From an uncultured Clostridia bacterium (GTDB lineage: Bacteria; Bacillota; Clostridia; Christensenellales; CAG-917): a DNA stretch of 51,058 nucleotides. The position numbers were made by a program, and so were the translations under genes. Shown piece after piece: positions 1-8,120 of this stretch. The notes under the pieces are model-generated. The model saw only the letters and a list, made by a program, of their open reading frames with translations. It had not been told where the DNA came from and did no database searches. Position 1 is the stretch's first letter. Every line of letters starts with the position of its first letter. Location of the stretch: assembly GCA_944358385.1 (NCBI GenBank), contig CALVQW010000014.1, positions 1 through 51,058 on the forward strand, written 5' to 3'.

Positions 1-445
1 TTTCGGAGACGGAACTACGCGCCGCAAAGCCAAACTTTCACCGCGGGCGTCTTGCGCCCGCGCTTGAAAGTCGCGGCAAGTCGGGGTCCCCACCGAAAAA
101 AGTTTCGGTGGGGTAAAAATTGCGACCTCGCAAGCTAGATGATAATTAAGTAGAGATGTCTCCCGTGCGCGTCGAGTCGCCCTCCTCGCCCCACGAGCGA
201 CGCTCAGTGAGTACTGTTCGCCGCTTGAATAAGTGAGTGCGAGACTCAAACTTTTTTCAAGAGGTGTTTTCATAAAGACGCGGTTTGCGCCTTTATGAAA
301 AAGTAAGTACCGCATTTTAGGAGGAGGGAACTCTATTCCGAGTGGGGGAGGAGTCCCGTAGGGGAGGAGGGGGACAATAACTCCCATGTCAGGGGACGTC
401 GGCAAGTTTTACACTCTCCGAATACGACGCACACTTTGAGCGAGT
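1..445 (+). repeat. Long dispersed repeat, copy A (inverted relative to 40371-40831)
   Basis: This stretch reappears in reverse complement at 40371-40831. Positions 1-138 are practically identical between the copies, as are about 155-212 and 300-400; the segments between differ in sequence and length. It carries several hairpins: GCGGGCG/CGCCCGC around 44-62, CCCCACCGAAA/TTTCGGTGGGG at 88-113, and a long one around 268-301 (CATAAAG/CTTTATG arms). No protein frame is conserved, so I read it as a structured RNA or non-autonomous mobile element. A shorter related piece (GTCGGGGTCCCC followed by a CGAAAA/TTTTCGG hairpin) occurs near 9732-9775. The window edge may cut this copy. Confidence 0.8.
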
Positions 446-516
446 CTTGTTGGGTACGATGAACATCCATTAGGCCGCAGGCAAATAATAGCTGACGCAA
501 CAACCATACTAAGGGC
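446..516. other. Gap between repeat copy A and the deacetylase gene
   Basis: No gene or convincing promoter is seen. The deacetylase start has only a weak AAGGG two bases upstream of the ATG, so its translation signal or transcription start cannot be placed. Confidence 0.4.
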
Positions 517-1467
517 ATGAGAGAAAAAGTTAAGCTTTTGGGCGTTTGGACGGGCGCGGTAATTGCGTTGTGCGCCGCCGTGTTCGCGCTCGTGTTCGTG
601 CGCACGGACGCGCCGACGGCGGGCGCGCCCGCCACGGGGAGCGGGGCGGAAGCTGCCGCCGACGGCGGCGTGAGTGCGGAGACGCGGGAGGACGGGCAAG
701 GCGATGCGGACGGGGAAAGGACGCTCGCCGTCGTGATGTACCACAACATCCTGAAAAGCTCCAAGGGGACATACACCGTCTCCCCCGCGCAATTCGAGAG
801 CGACCTTGCGGCATATGTAGCGGCGGGGTATGAGACGGTGTTCCCCTCCGAAGTGATCGCGTTTGTGTGCGGGGAGGGGGATCTGCCGGAAAAGCCCCTC
901 CTCATCACCTTTGACGACGGCAGATACAACAATATGTACTACGGTCTCCCGTTGCTTGAAAAGTACGGCGCGAAGGCGGCGTTCTATCCCGTGGGGGCGT
1001 TCTCGGCGTTCTCGACGGACTCCGGCGACCACTCCAACCCCAACTACTCCCACCTCACCTGGGCGCAGATGGGGGAACTTGCCGCAAGCGGGCATGTCGA
1101 ACTCGGCAGCCACTCCTACAACATGCACCGCTACTCTCCCCGTTTCGGGGTGGCGCGGATGAAAGGGGAATCCCCCGCCGCCTACCGCCGCGCCCTCGCC
1201 GAGGACACGGGCAGGATGCAGGACGCTCTCTTAAAAGCCACGGGAACGCCCGCACTCTCCTACGCCTACCCTTTCGGGGAATATTCCGAGGAAGCTGAAG
1301 CGGTGTTGAGAGCCTTCGGGATAAAACTTTTCCTCACCTGCAACGAGGGGGTGACGACGCTGAAACGCGGGGACGCGGACACCCTGACGCACGTCCGGCG
1401 CGTCAACCGCGACGGCGCACTCACATCGGCGGGATTGACGGAAAAACTCGACATTTTGCGCAAATGA
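517..1467 (+). CDS. Membrane-anchored polysaccharide deacetylase (NodB fold)
   Basis: 316 residues. A single hydrophobic segment at about residues 7-29 (signal anchor) is followed by an Ala/Gly/Glu-rich linker to about 68 and then a carbohydrate esterase 4 (NodB) domain. Visible motifs: VVMYHNI near 72-78, metal-ligand motif TFDDG at 131-135, the HSxxMH motif at 199-204 that supplies the two His ligands, and a YPFG motif near 262. Family members remove acetyl groups from peptidoglycan or other extracellular glycans at the outer face of the membrane. It lies 74 bp before an ECF sigma factor gene on the same strand, so it may belong to that envelope-stress cluster, but no shared promoter was proven. 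The substrate cannot be told from the sequence. Confidence 0.88.
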   Translation: MREKVKLLGVWTGAVIALCAAVFALVFVRTDAPTAGAPATGSGAEAAADGGVSAETREDGQGDADGERTLAVVMYHNILKSSKGTYTVSPAQFESDLAAYVAAGYETVFPSEVIAFVCGEGDLPEKPLLITFDDGRYNNMYYGLPLLEKYGAKAAFYPVGAFSAFSTDSGDHSNPNYSHLTWAQMGELAASGHVELGSHSYNMHRYSPRFGVARMKGESPAAYRRALAEDTGRMQDALLKATGTPALSYAYPFGEYSEEAEAVLRAFGIKLFLTCNEGVTTLKRGDADTLTHVRRVNRDGALTSAGLTEKLDILRK

Positions 1468-1541
1468 GGGCAAAACGCTTGAAAATTTTTGCTTTTTCGC
1501 AATAAAATGCCGTATAAGTTTGTTTATAAGACGGCTAGGAA

Positions 1542-2057
1542 ATGCAAGAGCAGCAACTTGATCGGTTGATCGTAAGGATAGCGCGCGGCGACAATGACGC
1601 GCTGGAGGAACTTTACGAAAAGACGAAACGCGGTGTATTCGCCTTCCTTTACTCTTATCTTGACAACAGAGAGGACAGCGAGGACGCCATGCAGACCGTC
1701 TATCTGCGCGTAAAGACGCACGCGGTGGGCTACCGCGAAGGGAGCAACGCCCGCGCGTGGATGCTGCAGATCGCAAAGAACATCGCCCTCAACGAGCTTA
1801 AATGCAGAAAGCGGCGGGCGGATGCGGACATCACTCTCCTGCCCGACCGCGGCGAAAGGAGCGAACTCGGCATCACCGAACTTATGAAAAAAGTCCTCAC
1901 CGAGGAGGAGAGGCGCATAGTCGCCCTGCACGTCCTGTGGGGCTACCGACACCGGGAGATAGCCGCCATGCTCGGCTGTCCCGTGGGGACGGTGACCGCC
2001 AAATACAACCGCAGCGTACATAAACTCAAACGGAGTTTGAAGGAGACGGGGATATGA
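1542..2057 (+). CDS. ECF-type RNA polymerase sigma factor
   Basis: 171 residues with the two-domain layout of extracytoplasmic-function sigma factors. Region 2 lies at about 10-85 (the DNREDSEDAMQTVYLRV stretch is region 2.2-like, NARAWMLQIAKNIA is 2.4-like). Region 4 at about 112-167 carries the helix-turn-helix YRHREIAAMLGCPVGTV. Its stop overlaps the start of the next gene by ATGA, as expected for a sigma factor co-translated with its anti-sigma partner. The start has only AGGA close to the ATG. The target promoters cannot be read from the window. Confidence is high for family, none for regulon. Confidence 0.92.
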   Translation: MQEQQLDRLIVRIARGDNDALEELYEKTKRGVFAFLYSYLDNREDSEDAMQTVYLRVKTHAVGYREGSNARAWMLQIAKNIALNELKCRKRRADADITLLPDRGERSELGITELMKKVLTEEERRIVALHVLWGYRHREIAAMLGCPVGTVTAKYNRSVHKLKRSLKETGI

Positions 2058-3448
2058 GATCGTGGAAAAAGATGTGGAAAGATGAGCTGAACGCTCTGCC
2101 CCCCGTCGGGAGGCAGGTCCTCGACGCGCCCTCTCCCGCCGCCTGCGACGAGGTGACGGTGAACGCGGACGGCAGCCTGACGCGCAAGAAAAAGATCCTC
2201 GCCTTCACCCTTCCTCCCGCTCTCGTTGCGGTGGTGCTGGCGGTGGTGCTGGTGTGCATATTCCTGCTGCCCGTCCGTGACGCGGTGCAGCGTTACGCCT
2301 TCATGTTGGAGATCAATCCCTCCGTCACGGTGTCCACGGACGCAGACGGCACGGTGACGGGAGTGGCTGCTGCGAATGCGGACGCCGACATCGTGCTTGC
2401 GGACGGCGTGGCGGAAGACATGCTCGGAAAGCCCGTGGGCGAAGCCCTCGTAATCTTTGCCGACCGCGCGGCTATGCTCGGATTCATAGACACCGAGGGA
2501 GAGAGCGCGGTGCGCCTCACCTCCTGCGGCGACGGCGGCGAACTGCTCTCCTCCGCCCGCGAGATGCTGGAAACGCATTTCATGGAGGACGGCATACAAG
2601 CGCTCGTCCTGTCCGCCGAGCGCACGGTGAGCGATTTCGCCTCCCTCTGCGGCGCGGCGGCGGCGCAGACCGCGGACGCGGTGGCGGACTTTGTGGAGGA
2701 TGTCTCGGTGTTCTTCCGCAACCGCGGCGTGGAGAACATGACGGCGGATCAGCTAGCCGATGCCTACGAAAATACGGTGTTCGACGACACCTTCATCGAG
2801 ACCGCGAAGGAATATCTCTCCCGCAATCTCGCTCGCATCGAGCAGAATGCCGAGGATGTGGGCAACCTCTACTCCCTCTACTTCGCCATCCTGAGCCACG
2901 ATGACAATCCCGCCACGGGGCGGAAGGACTATTGGAGCGTCAAGGCGGTGTACGGCGACGAGCTGGACGGGGAATTCGCCGCGCTGGTCGCCGAGATGGA
3001 CGAGGCTCTCGCCCGTTACGAGATCGACTACGGCGTGAAGATAGAGGGCGAACGCGAGCTGTTGGACGCGGCTGCGGACCACATCTCCCTCACGGTGGAA
3101 AAGCTGGCTTCCGTCATAGCCTCGCTGTCAAGCGAAGTGCTGGCGCGCAATCTCGACCTCATAAGTTCCCTGCTCTCCATGGCGGGGCTGGGCGACGACC
3201 TCTTTGCCGGGCTGATGCGCCTGCCGCAGGAAGCCTCCGAGTACATCGCAAAGGCTGCGGAAGCGGTGAGTGCCGAGGCGGCGAAGCTTGCCGAGGACTT
3301 CCGCGACGTGTACAACGCCGCGCGCGACGTCCTCTCCCGTGAGGATTACGACGCCTGGCGGGAGGAAGTGGTCTCCTCCTTCCGCAGCGAGGAAGAGCTG
3401 TGGGAGAGCATGTCGGGAAAAGGCGCGGGCAAAGGCTTACTTTTCTAG
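2054..3448 (+). CDS. RsgI-like membrane anti-sigma factor
   Basis: 464 residues. A short cytoplasmic part (1-52) is followed by one membrane span at about 54-76, then an extracellular domain starting with the motif MLEINPSVTVSTDADG. In RsgI-type anti-sigma factors the equivalent DINPSV-like segment sits directly outside the membrane. The rest (about 180-460) is rich in Ala/Glu/Asp, predicted helical, and resembles no family I recognise. The four-base overlap with the ECF sigma gene makes a sigma/anti-sigma pair the natural reading: the cytoplasmic end would hold the sigma factor and the outside domain would sense an envelope or glycan signal. The cytoplasmic part is short for an RsgI N-terminal domain and shows no zinc-binding HxxxCxxC motif, so the mode of sigma binding is unclear. 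Confidence 0.7.
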   Translation: MRSWKKMWKDELNALPPVGRQVLDAPSPAACDEVTVNADGSLTRKKKILAFTLPPALVAVVLAVVLVCIFLLPVRDAVQRYAFMLEINPSVTVSTDADGTVTGVAAANADADIVLADGVAEDMLGKPVGEALVIFADRAAMLGFIDTEGESAVRLTSCGDGGELLSSAREMLETHFMEDGIQALVLSAERTVSDFASLCGAAAAQTADAVADFVEDVSVFFRNRGVENMTADQLADAYENTVFDDTFIETAKEYLSRNLARIEQNAEDVGNLYSLYFAILSHDDNPATGRKDYWSVKAVYGDELDGEFAALVAEMDEALARYEIDYGVKIEGERELLDAAADHISLTVEKLASVIASLSSEVLARNLDLISSLLSMAGLGDDLFAGLMRLPQEASEYIAKAAEAVSAEAAKLAEDFRDVYNAARDVLSREDYDAWREEVVSSFRSEEELWESMSGKGAGKGLLF

Positions 3449-3592
3449 CGCGGACGTGCGGGGAAAACCGCACAGATAAAAATTTTCGTCCGATTTCGCG
3501 GCGCGGTGCATTAAAAGCCCGCGCCCGTTTGTTTAATGTGCGTCCGATGTGCGATGCGGTCGCGCTCGGCAACCATTTATATGGAGGTTCGT

Positions 3593-5104
3593 ATGAAAAA
3601 AACATTGATAATCATCGCCGCCCTGCTCTGCCTTGCGGCACTCACGTTCTCCCTCGTCGCCTGCAACCGCGACGGCAAGGGCGAGGACGAGGCAGCGGCG
3701 TTCGTCACCGTTGACATCAATCCTTCCGTCCAGCTCACCCTCAACGCCGAGGGCAAAGTGCTCAGCGCGCACGGCGCGAACGAGGACGGCTTGGTGCTCC
3801 TCTACGGCGAGGACGGCATAGTGGGCGAGGACGTGGAGACCGCAGTCTCCAACATCACCCGTCTCGCCGCCGAACTCGGCTGGCTCACGGACGCTACCGC
3901 CGTGGTGGAGACTTCCGTCGTTGCGGACGGCAGCCTTCAAGACGAGTTCCTCTCCAAAGTGAACGCGAGCGTGAGCGGCACGGCGGAGCTTTTCGGCATC
4001 ACGGTGTCCTGCTCCTCGGATGCGTCCTTCTCCCTCTCGCGCAAGCTGGACGGGCTGAAAGCGGAATACCCCGACAACGAGGACGTGCAGGCTCTCACCC
4101 CCGCAAAGCTCAAACTCGTCCTTGCAGCCGTTGCCACGGGCGAGATCTCCTTTGAAGCGGCCGTGGAACTCGACACCGAGGCTCTCATAGAGAAGGTGTC
4201 CGACGCGCACATCGCTCTCGCGGAGTTCGCCACCGACGCCTACTCCGAGGCAAAAGAAGCGGCTGTGAGCGCGTTCGAGAGCGCGAAAAGCGCGGCACTC
4301 GACGCCGTGTATGTCTCCTACTTCACTCTCCACCGCCCCTTCGATCTCTACTACGCCGTCGCATATGCGGGCTACAACGCGGGATCGGTGGCTATGGACG
4401 CGCTGACTTCCGTCCTCTTCTTTGCGGAACAGGCTGGGGCTTATCCTCTTGACGAGGCGAGCGTCACCGCCGTCGCCGAACTGCTCGGCATGGAAGGCGA
4501 AGAGATCGACCTTCTCAAAAACTCCGAGGGTGAGATCACTCTGGACAGCATAGAGGCATATCTCGACAAGCTCTACCGTTCGAGCGAACTCGCGGAGGAT
4601 GTCGAAGCCATCCGCGCCGAGATCGTCGCCGAGCTGGATGCGGCGGAAGCGAAGATACGCGCCGAGATCGCGGACATCGCGGCAGAACACGAGGAGGAGA
4701 TCGCGGCTCTCAAAGAGGATCTCGCCGAAGCTGCTCAGCGCATCGAACTCACCGTGGACGGCATACTGCCTCCCGCCGTCGAGGAACAGATCAATGCCAT
4801 GGTAGCCGACCTCTCCTTCCTCGCCGAGGAAGCGGCAAACATCCTCGCCGACGGCAGGATAACCTCCTCCGAGACCGCCGCGCTGCGTGACAAACTCGCC
4901 GCAAAAGCGGATGACGTCTACGCCGCCATGGCGGAGGAACTCACCGAGAAAGAGCGTGAGGAGCTGAACGGGCTTCTCGCCGATGCCGAAAGCTCCCTCT
5001 CCGACGCACAGGCGAAGATGGAGCAGGCTCTCGACGAGGCGGAGGCAGCCGCGCGCGAACACATCGCCGCGCTCAAAGCACAACGCACCGATAACGCCGA
5101 TTGA
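3593..5104 (+). CDS. Lipoprotein with RsgI-like INPSV domain and long helical region
   Basis: 503 residues from the ATG at 3593, chosen because GGAGG stands six bases upstream and the protein then opens with a lipoprotein signal peptide (MKK, hydrophobic core, lipobox SLVAC). Upstream ATGs add only an implausible tail. After the lipobox comes VTVDINPSVQLTLN (about residues 37-50), the same motif as in the preceding anti-sigma-like protein, then a region like it to about 190. The remaining 300 residues are Ala/Glu/Asp/Lys-rich and heptad-like, suggesting long coiled coils on the outer membrane face. It probably works with the sigma/anti-sigma pair, as sensor or regulated surface protein (inference). 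The gene ends just before a perfect terminator at 5163-5190. Confidence 0.75.
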   Translation: MKKTLIIIAALLCLAALTFSLVACNRDGKGEDEAAAFVTVDINPSVQLTLNAEGKVLSAHGANEDGLVLLYGEDGIVGEDVETAVSNITRLAAELGWLTDATAVVETSVVADGSLQDEFLSKVNASVSGTAELFGITVSCSSDASFSLSRKLDGLKAEYPDNEDVQALTPAKLKLVLAAVATGEISFEAAVELDTEALIEKVSDAHIALAEFATDAYSEAKEAAVSAFESAKSAALDAVYVSYFTLHRPFDLYYAVAYAGYNAGSVAMDALTSVLFFAEQAGAYPLDEASVTAVAELLGMEGEEIDLLKNSEGEITLDSIEAYLDKLYRSSELAEDVEAIRAEIVAELDAAEAKIRAEIADIAAEHEEEIAALKEDLAEAAQRIELTVDGILPPAVEEQINAMVADLSFLAEEAANILADGRITSSETAALRDKLAAKADDVYAAMAEELTEKEREELNGLLADAESSLSDAQAKMEQALDEAEAAAREHIAALKAQRTDNAD

Positions 5105-5162
5105 CGGCTGGATCCGCGAGAGCTTTTCCCTCCCCCTGTCTCCCGCGGACATCGGATAAAGG

Positions 5163-5190
5163 AAAACGGACGGCACACGCCGTCCGTTTT
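5163..5190. terminator. Bidirectional intrinsic terminator
   Basis: A perfect 12-bp stem (AAAACGGACGGC at 5163-5174 with its complement at 5179-5190, loop ACAC) with A-run and T-run at the two ends. It can stop transcription from the lipoprotein gene on the plus strand and from the oxidoreductase gene on the minus strand. Confidence 0.88.
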
Positions 5191-5217
5191 CATATCCTTA
5201 TGCTTCCGGTGCAGGGA

Positions 5218-6990
5218 TCACTCTTCCTTTCCCTTAGTGTCGCCGTAAAGTATGCGTGAGCGGAGATTCCCTTTGGTGACCTCCTCCGAGCTTACTCCCC
5301 TCTCCTCGGCGATGATCTTCACCACCAACGGGGAGCAGAAACCGCCCTGACACCTTCCCATGCCGGGACGCACACGGCGTTTCACCGCATCCACCGTGTA
5401 GACGGGCAGCGGGGAGCGGAGCGCGTCCAGGATCTCCCCTTTGCTCACTTCCTCGCAACGGCAGATCATCTCGCCGTAATCGGGGTTTTCCGCAATGAGC
5501 CGCGCCCTCTCCTCATCGGAAAGCTCGCGCAGGACGGGCTTTTTCGGACGGACGGGATCGAACTTCGCATTGCGTTCCACCCTGCGGGATCTGCCGATAT
5601 ATTCCGCCGCCCATTTGGCGAGATCCTCCGCTATGGCGGGGGCTGCGGTGATGCCCGGCGACTGTATCCCCGCCGCCTCCAGGATGTTCTCGGTGAAGAT
5701 CCCCTTGCGGACGACGAAATCCTCCTCGTAAGTGGGAGCGCGCACCCCCGCGAAATAGGCGATGACGTCCCCCCTTCCCGCGCCCTCCGAGATGCGTGCC
5801 TGCGCCTCGAAGATGGAGTCCATGCTCTCGGCGGTGGTGGCGGTGTCCTCGCGGTCGGGGACTTCGAGCGCGTCCGGACCTATGATCATGTTACCGTCCG
5901 CGGTGTGTATGCTGGCGATGCCCTTGGTGTGGCTGTGGAGTGCCTTGACGACGGCTTTCAGCCCGCCCGCGTGCATCTCCTCCTCTCCCGCGAGAGGGGG
6001 CGGGACGGTGGTGGGAGATTTCGCCATGCTGGTGCGCACCATATACCCCTTCTTTTTGTCGAGGATGATGTCCGTCCCCTTCCTGGGATGCACGGTGAAA
6101 GTCCTGTCCCCCGCCATGTCCGCAATGACGTCCGAATACACTCCCGCGGCGTTTATCACGAGTTTCGGACGGATTATCCCCCTGTTTGTGAAAACTTCGC
6201 GGATCTTGCCCTCCTCGACTCGCATCCCTTCGACGGCGGTATCAAGGCATATCTGCGCACCGTTCGTGACCGCGTTTTCCGCAAGGGCTACGGTCATCTG
6301 ATAGGGGGAAGTGATGCCCCCCGTGGGCATATAGAGACCGCCGTAGATCCACTCCGGGATGTGCGGCTCGACGGAGACGAGCTGCTCCCTCTTCATAAAT
6401 TTCACGCCGGGGATGTGCAGCCTTTTCGCGTTCAGTCTGAGCACCGCGCAAAGTATGGTCTCCCAGCGTTTGCCGATGAGCAGCACCTGTCCCTTCTGCT
6501 CGAAGGGTACGCCGAGATCGCGGCACAAGCCCTCGTACATGGCGTTGCCGCGGTTGTTGTAGATGTGTTTTTGCGCGCGGGGAGAATAGTTGATGCCGAC
6601 ATGCACCACCCCGCCGTTGCGCGATGAGCCGCCGAGAGCGACGTCGTAGCCGCGCTCGACGAGCATGACGGAAAGATCGTAACGTCTGAGGGTGCGCGCC
6701 GCAGCACACCCCACTATGCCCCCGCCTATGACGAGGACATCGGGAGCCGTTCCGTCGTAGGCTTTGTCCCGCACCGCAGGTTCGGGGACGCGCTGCTCGA
6801 ACCCTTTGAGTTTTATGCGGTTGACCACCCCGAGGGAGTGCTTCTTGTCCACCGCGAGTTTGCCCGCGGCGACGATCTTGCTCCACTCCCCGCTCTCCCC
6901 CGTGAGTACGGTGCAGCCGCGCTCGTCACGTGCGGAAAACGAGGGATCGAGTGCGGCGAGTTTTTTGTTGAGTTTGTCTATCCTGCTCAT
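5218..6990 (-). CDS. GlpA-like FAD-dependent oxidoreductase with C-terminal [2Fe-2S] BFD domain
   Basis: 590 residues. A FAD-binding Rossmann motif VLVIGGGIVGCAAA lies at about residues 85-98, unusually far in: an 80-residue N-terminal extension precedes it. The DAO-type fold continues to about 470. A BFD-like [2Fe-2S] domain follows at about 505-565, with CRC and the second pair in GRCQGGFC. This layout is that of anaerobic glycerol-3-phosphate dehydrogenase (GlpA-type) and related 2-hydroxyacid oxidases; the substrate is not certain. The start overlaps the stop of the upstream phosphotransferase gene by ATGA, so both are co-translated. Candidate roles are entry of glycerol-3-phosphate electrons or oxidation of another hydroxy compound. 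No GlpB/GlpC-like partner is nearby. Confidence 0.8.
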   Translation of the reverse strand: MSRIDKLNKKLAALDPSFSARDERGCTVLTGESGEWSKIVAAGKLAVDKKHSLGVVNRIKLKGFEQRVPEPAVRDKAYDGTAPDVLVIGGGIVGCAAARTLRRYDLSVMLVERGYDVALGGSSRNGGVVHVGINYSPRAQKHIYNNRGNAMYEGLCRDLGVPFEQKGQVLLIGKRWETILCAVLRLNAKRLHIPGVKFMKREQLVSVEPHIPEWIYGGLYMPTGGITSPYQMTVALAENAVTNGAQICLDTAVEGMRVEEGKIREVFTNRGIIRPKLVINAAGVYSDVIADMAGDRTFTVHPRKGTDIILDKKKGYMVRTSMAKSPTTVPPPLAGEEEMHAGGLKAVVKALHSHTKGIASIHTADGNMIIGPDALEVPDREDTATTAESMDSIFEAQARISEGAGRGDVIAYFAGVRAPTYEEDFVVRKGIFTENILEAAGIQSPGITAAPAIAEDLAKWAAEYIGRSRRVERNAKFDPVRPKKPVLRELSDEERARLIAENPDYGEMICRCEEVSKGEILDALRSPLPVYTVDAVKRRVRPGMGRCQGGFCSPLVVKIIAEERGVSSEEVTKGNLRSRILYGDTKGKEE

Positions 6991-7826
6991 TTCATTTCAT
7001 CGACGAGACGCGTGATCTCGCCCTCAAGATATTCCTTTTCGCTTGCGATGTCCCACGCACGGCGCATGACGAGCGCGACGACGTACCACGGCTTGGGCGC
7101 GTCGGGACGCATGCCCGTGAGCTTGATGTAGTTTTTTAAAAAACTGTTGTAGATAAAAGTCCTCACCGCCGTATAGAACGCAAGCTGCGCCTTGGACGAG
7201 CCGGGGAAAAGCTCCGCATGATGGTGCAGAAAGTCCATCATCGCCACCTCCGCCTCCGGGACGCCCTTCACCGCCGTCATCCAGTCGATGACGATGCACT
7301 CTTTGCCGTCCATAAGTATGTTCTCGGTGTGGAAATCGTAGTGCAGTATGCTGTTGCCCGCTGGCAGAGCGAGGATGTAGGCGCGGAGTTTCTCCCGCCG
7401 CGCATCGTCAAGGAAGGCAAGCTGCGGCGTGTCAAGGTTCGCCGCCGCCTTTTCCCGAAGGTCCGGAAGGTCGTCCGAGTGCCTGCTCTGCACCATGACG
7501 TGCTGCTCCGCGATGAGCCTGCCCGCCTTGAACAGTATGAGCGGGTTCTTCTCCGGCATCTTGGTCATGGAGATGCCCGCCACCTTCTTCAGAATGACGC
7601 CGAAACGCCCTTCGCACTCCGCCTTGGCATAGCACTCCATCGGCGTGCAGCCGAGAGCGAACGCGATGCGCGTGTTGCTGTACTCAAGATCCACATCGGA
7701 CTCCGGGAACTCCGGGAAATACAGTTTCAGCACCTTGCCGTCCCCGAGGTCGTAAAGTTCGGCAGATCTGCCGTGAGTGAAAGGTTTGCCCGGCAACGCC
7801 GCGATCTTCTCCGCCGCTATCGTCAT
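6987..7826 (-). CDS. Aminoglycoside-phosphotransferase-fold kinase
   Basis: 279 residues with the APH/choline-kinase fold. The catalytic-loop motif HYDFHTENIL (HxDxxxxN) lies at about 160-169 and the metal-binding VIDW follows at about 177. A nucleotide-binding lysine is plausible in GKVLKLYF near residue 32. Proteins like this in Clostridia are mostly uncharacterised small-molecule or protein kinases rather than resistance enzymes; nothing here points to antibiotic resistance. It is the first gene of a two-gene transcription unit with the FAD oxidoreductase. A related but distinct APH-fold protein is encoded at 18750-19502 inside the hydrogenase operon. Confidence 0.8.
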   Translation of the reverse strand: MTIAAEKIAALPGKPFTHGRSAELYDLGDGKVLKLYFPEFPESDVDLEYSNTRIAFALGCTPMECYAKAECEGRFGVILKKVAGISMTKMPEKNPLILFKAGRLIAEQHVMVQSRHSDDLPDLREKAAANLDTPQLAFLDDARREKLRAYILALPAGNSILHYDFHTENILMDGKECIVIDWMTAVKGVPEAEVAMMDFLHHHAELFPGSSKAQLAFYTAVRTFIYNSFLKNYIKLTGMRPDAPKPWYVVALVMRRAWDIASEKEYLEGEITRLVDEMK

Positions 7827-7881
7827 ATCTCTTCCCCTTGGGCGGGAGCAACCTCTCCGCCGCTATCATTATCTTTACTTT

Positions 7882-7911
7882 ATTTTATCACGCCGCTCCC
7901 CCGCCTTTCAA
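7882..7911 (-). promoter_or_regulatory. Candidate SigA promoter for the phosphotransferase/oxidoreductase unit
   Basis: On the minus strand TTGAAA (7911-7906) and TAAAAT (7887-7882) stand 18 bp apart, with the start codon about 55 bp further on. It is back to back with the pyk promoter. Confidence 0.5.
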
Positions 7912-8056
7912 GAGAGATTTTCGCTTTTTTGTGCCGACACGTTGCAAAAAACTCCACTTGCGCCTCACCTTCCTCTCTTTCCCGACATCGTGACAGCCCG
8001 GCAAGATCTACACGCCCCGAACGGTGTCATCTCGTCCGCCTTTTTTGTCAAACCCG

Positions 8057-8085
8057 TTTACTTTTGCGCGCGCGTGAATTATAAT
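8057..8085 (+). promoter_or_regulatory. SigA promoter of pyk
   Basis: TTTACT (8057-8062), a 17-bp spacer, and a perfect TATAAT (8080-8085). The start codon lies 35 bp downstream with GGGAG nine bases before it. The spacer begins TTTGCGCGCGCG, very like the nahK-like promoter at 43371-43399. Confidence 0.78.
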
Positions 8086-8120
8086 TTTGCCGAAAGTAAA
8101 GTTTTTGGGAGCATAAAACT

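Noticed and set aside
333..932. Open frames on the minus strand across the first kilobase
   Set aside because: They run through the hairpin-rich repeat and antisense to the deacetylase; no ribosome site or family motif.
6987..7826. Aminoglycoside resistance gene
   Set aside because: Only the generic APH fold is visible; context is metabolic and nothing in the sequence shows antibiotic specificity.
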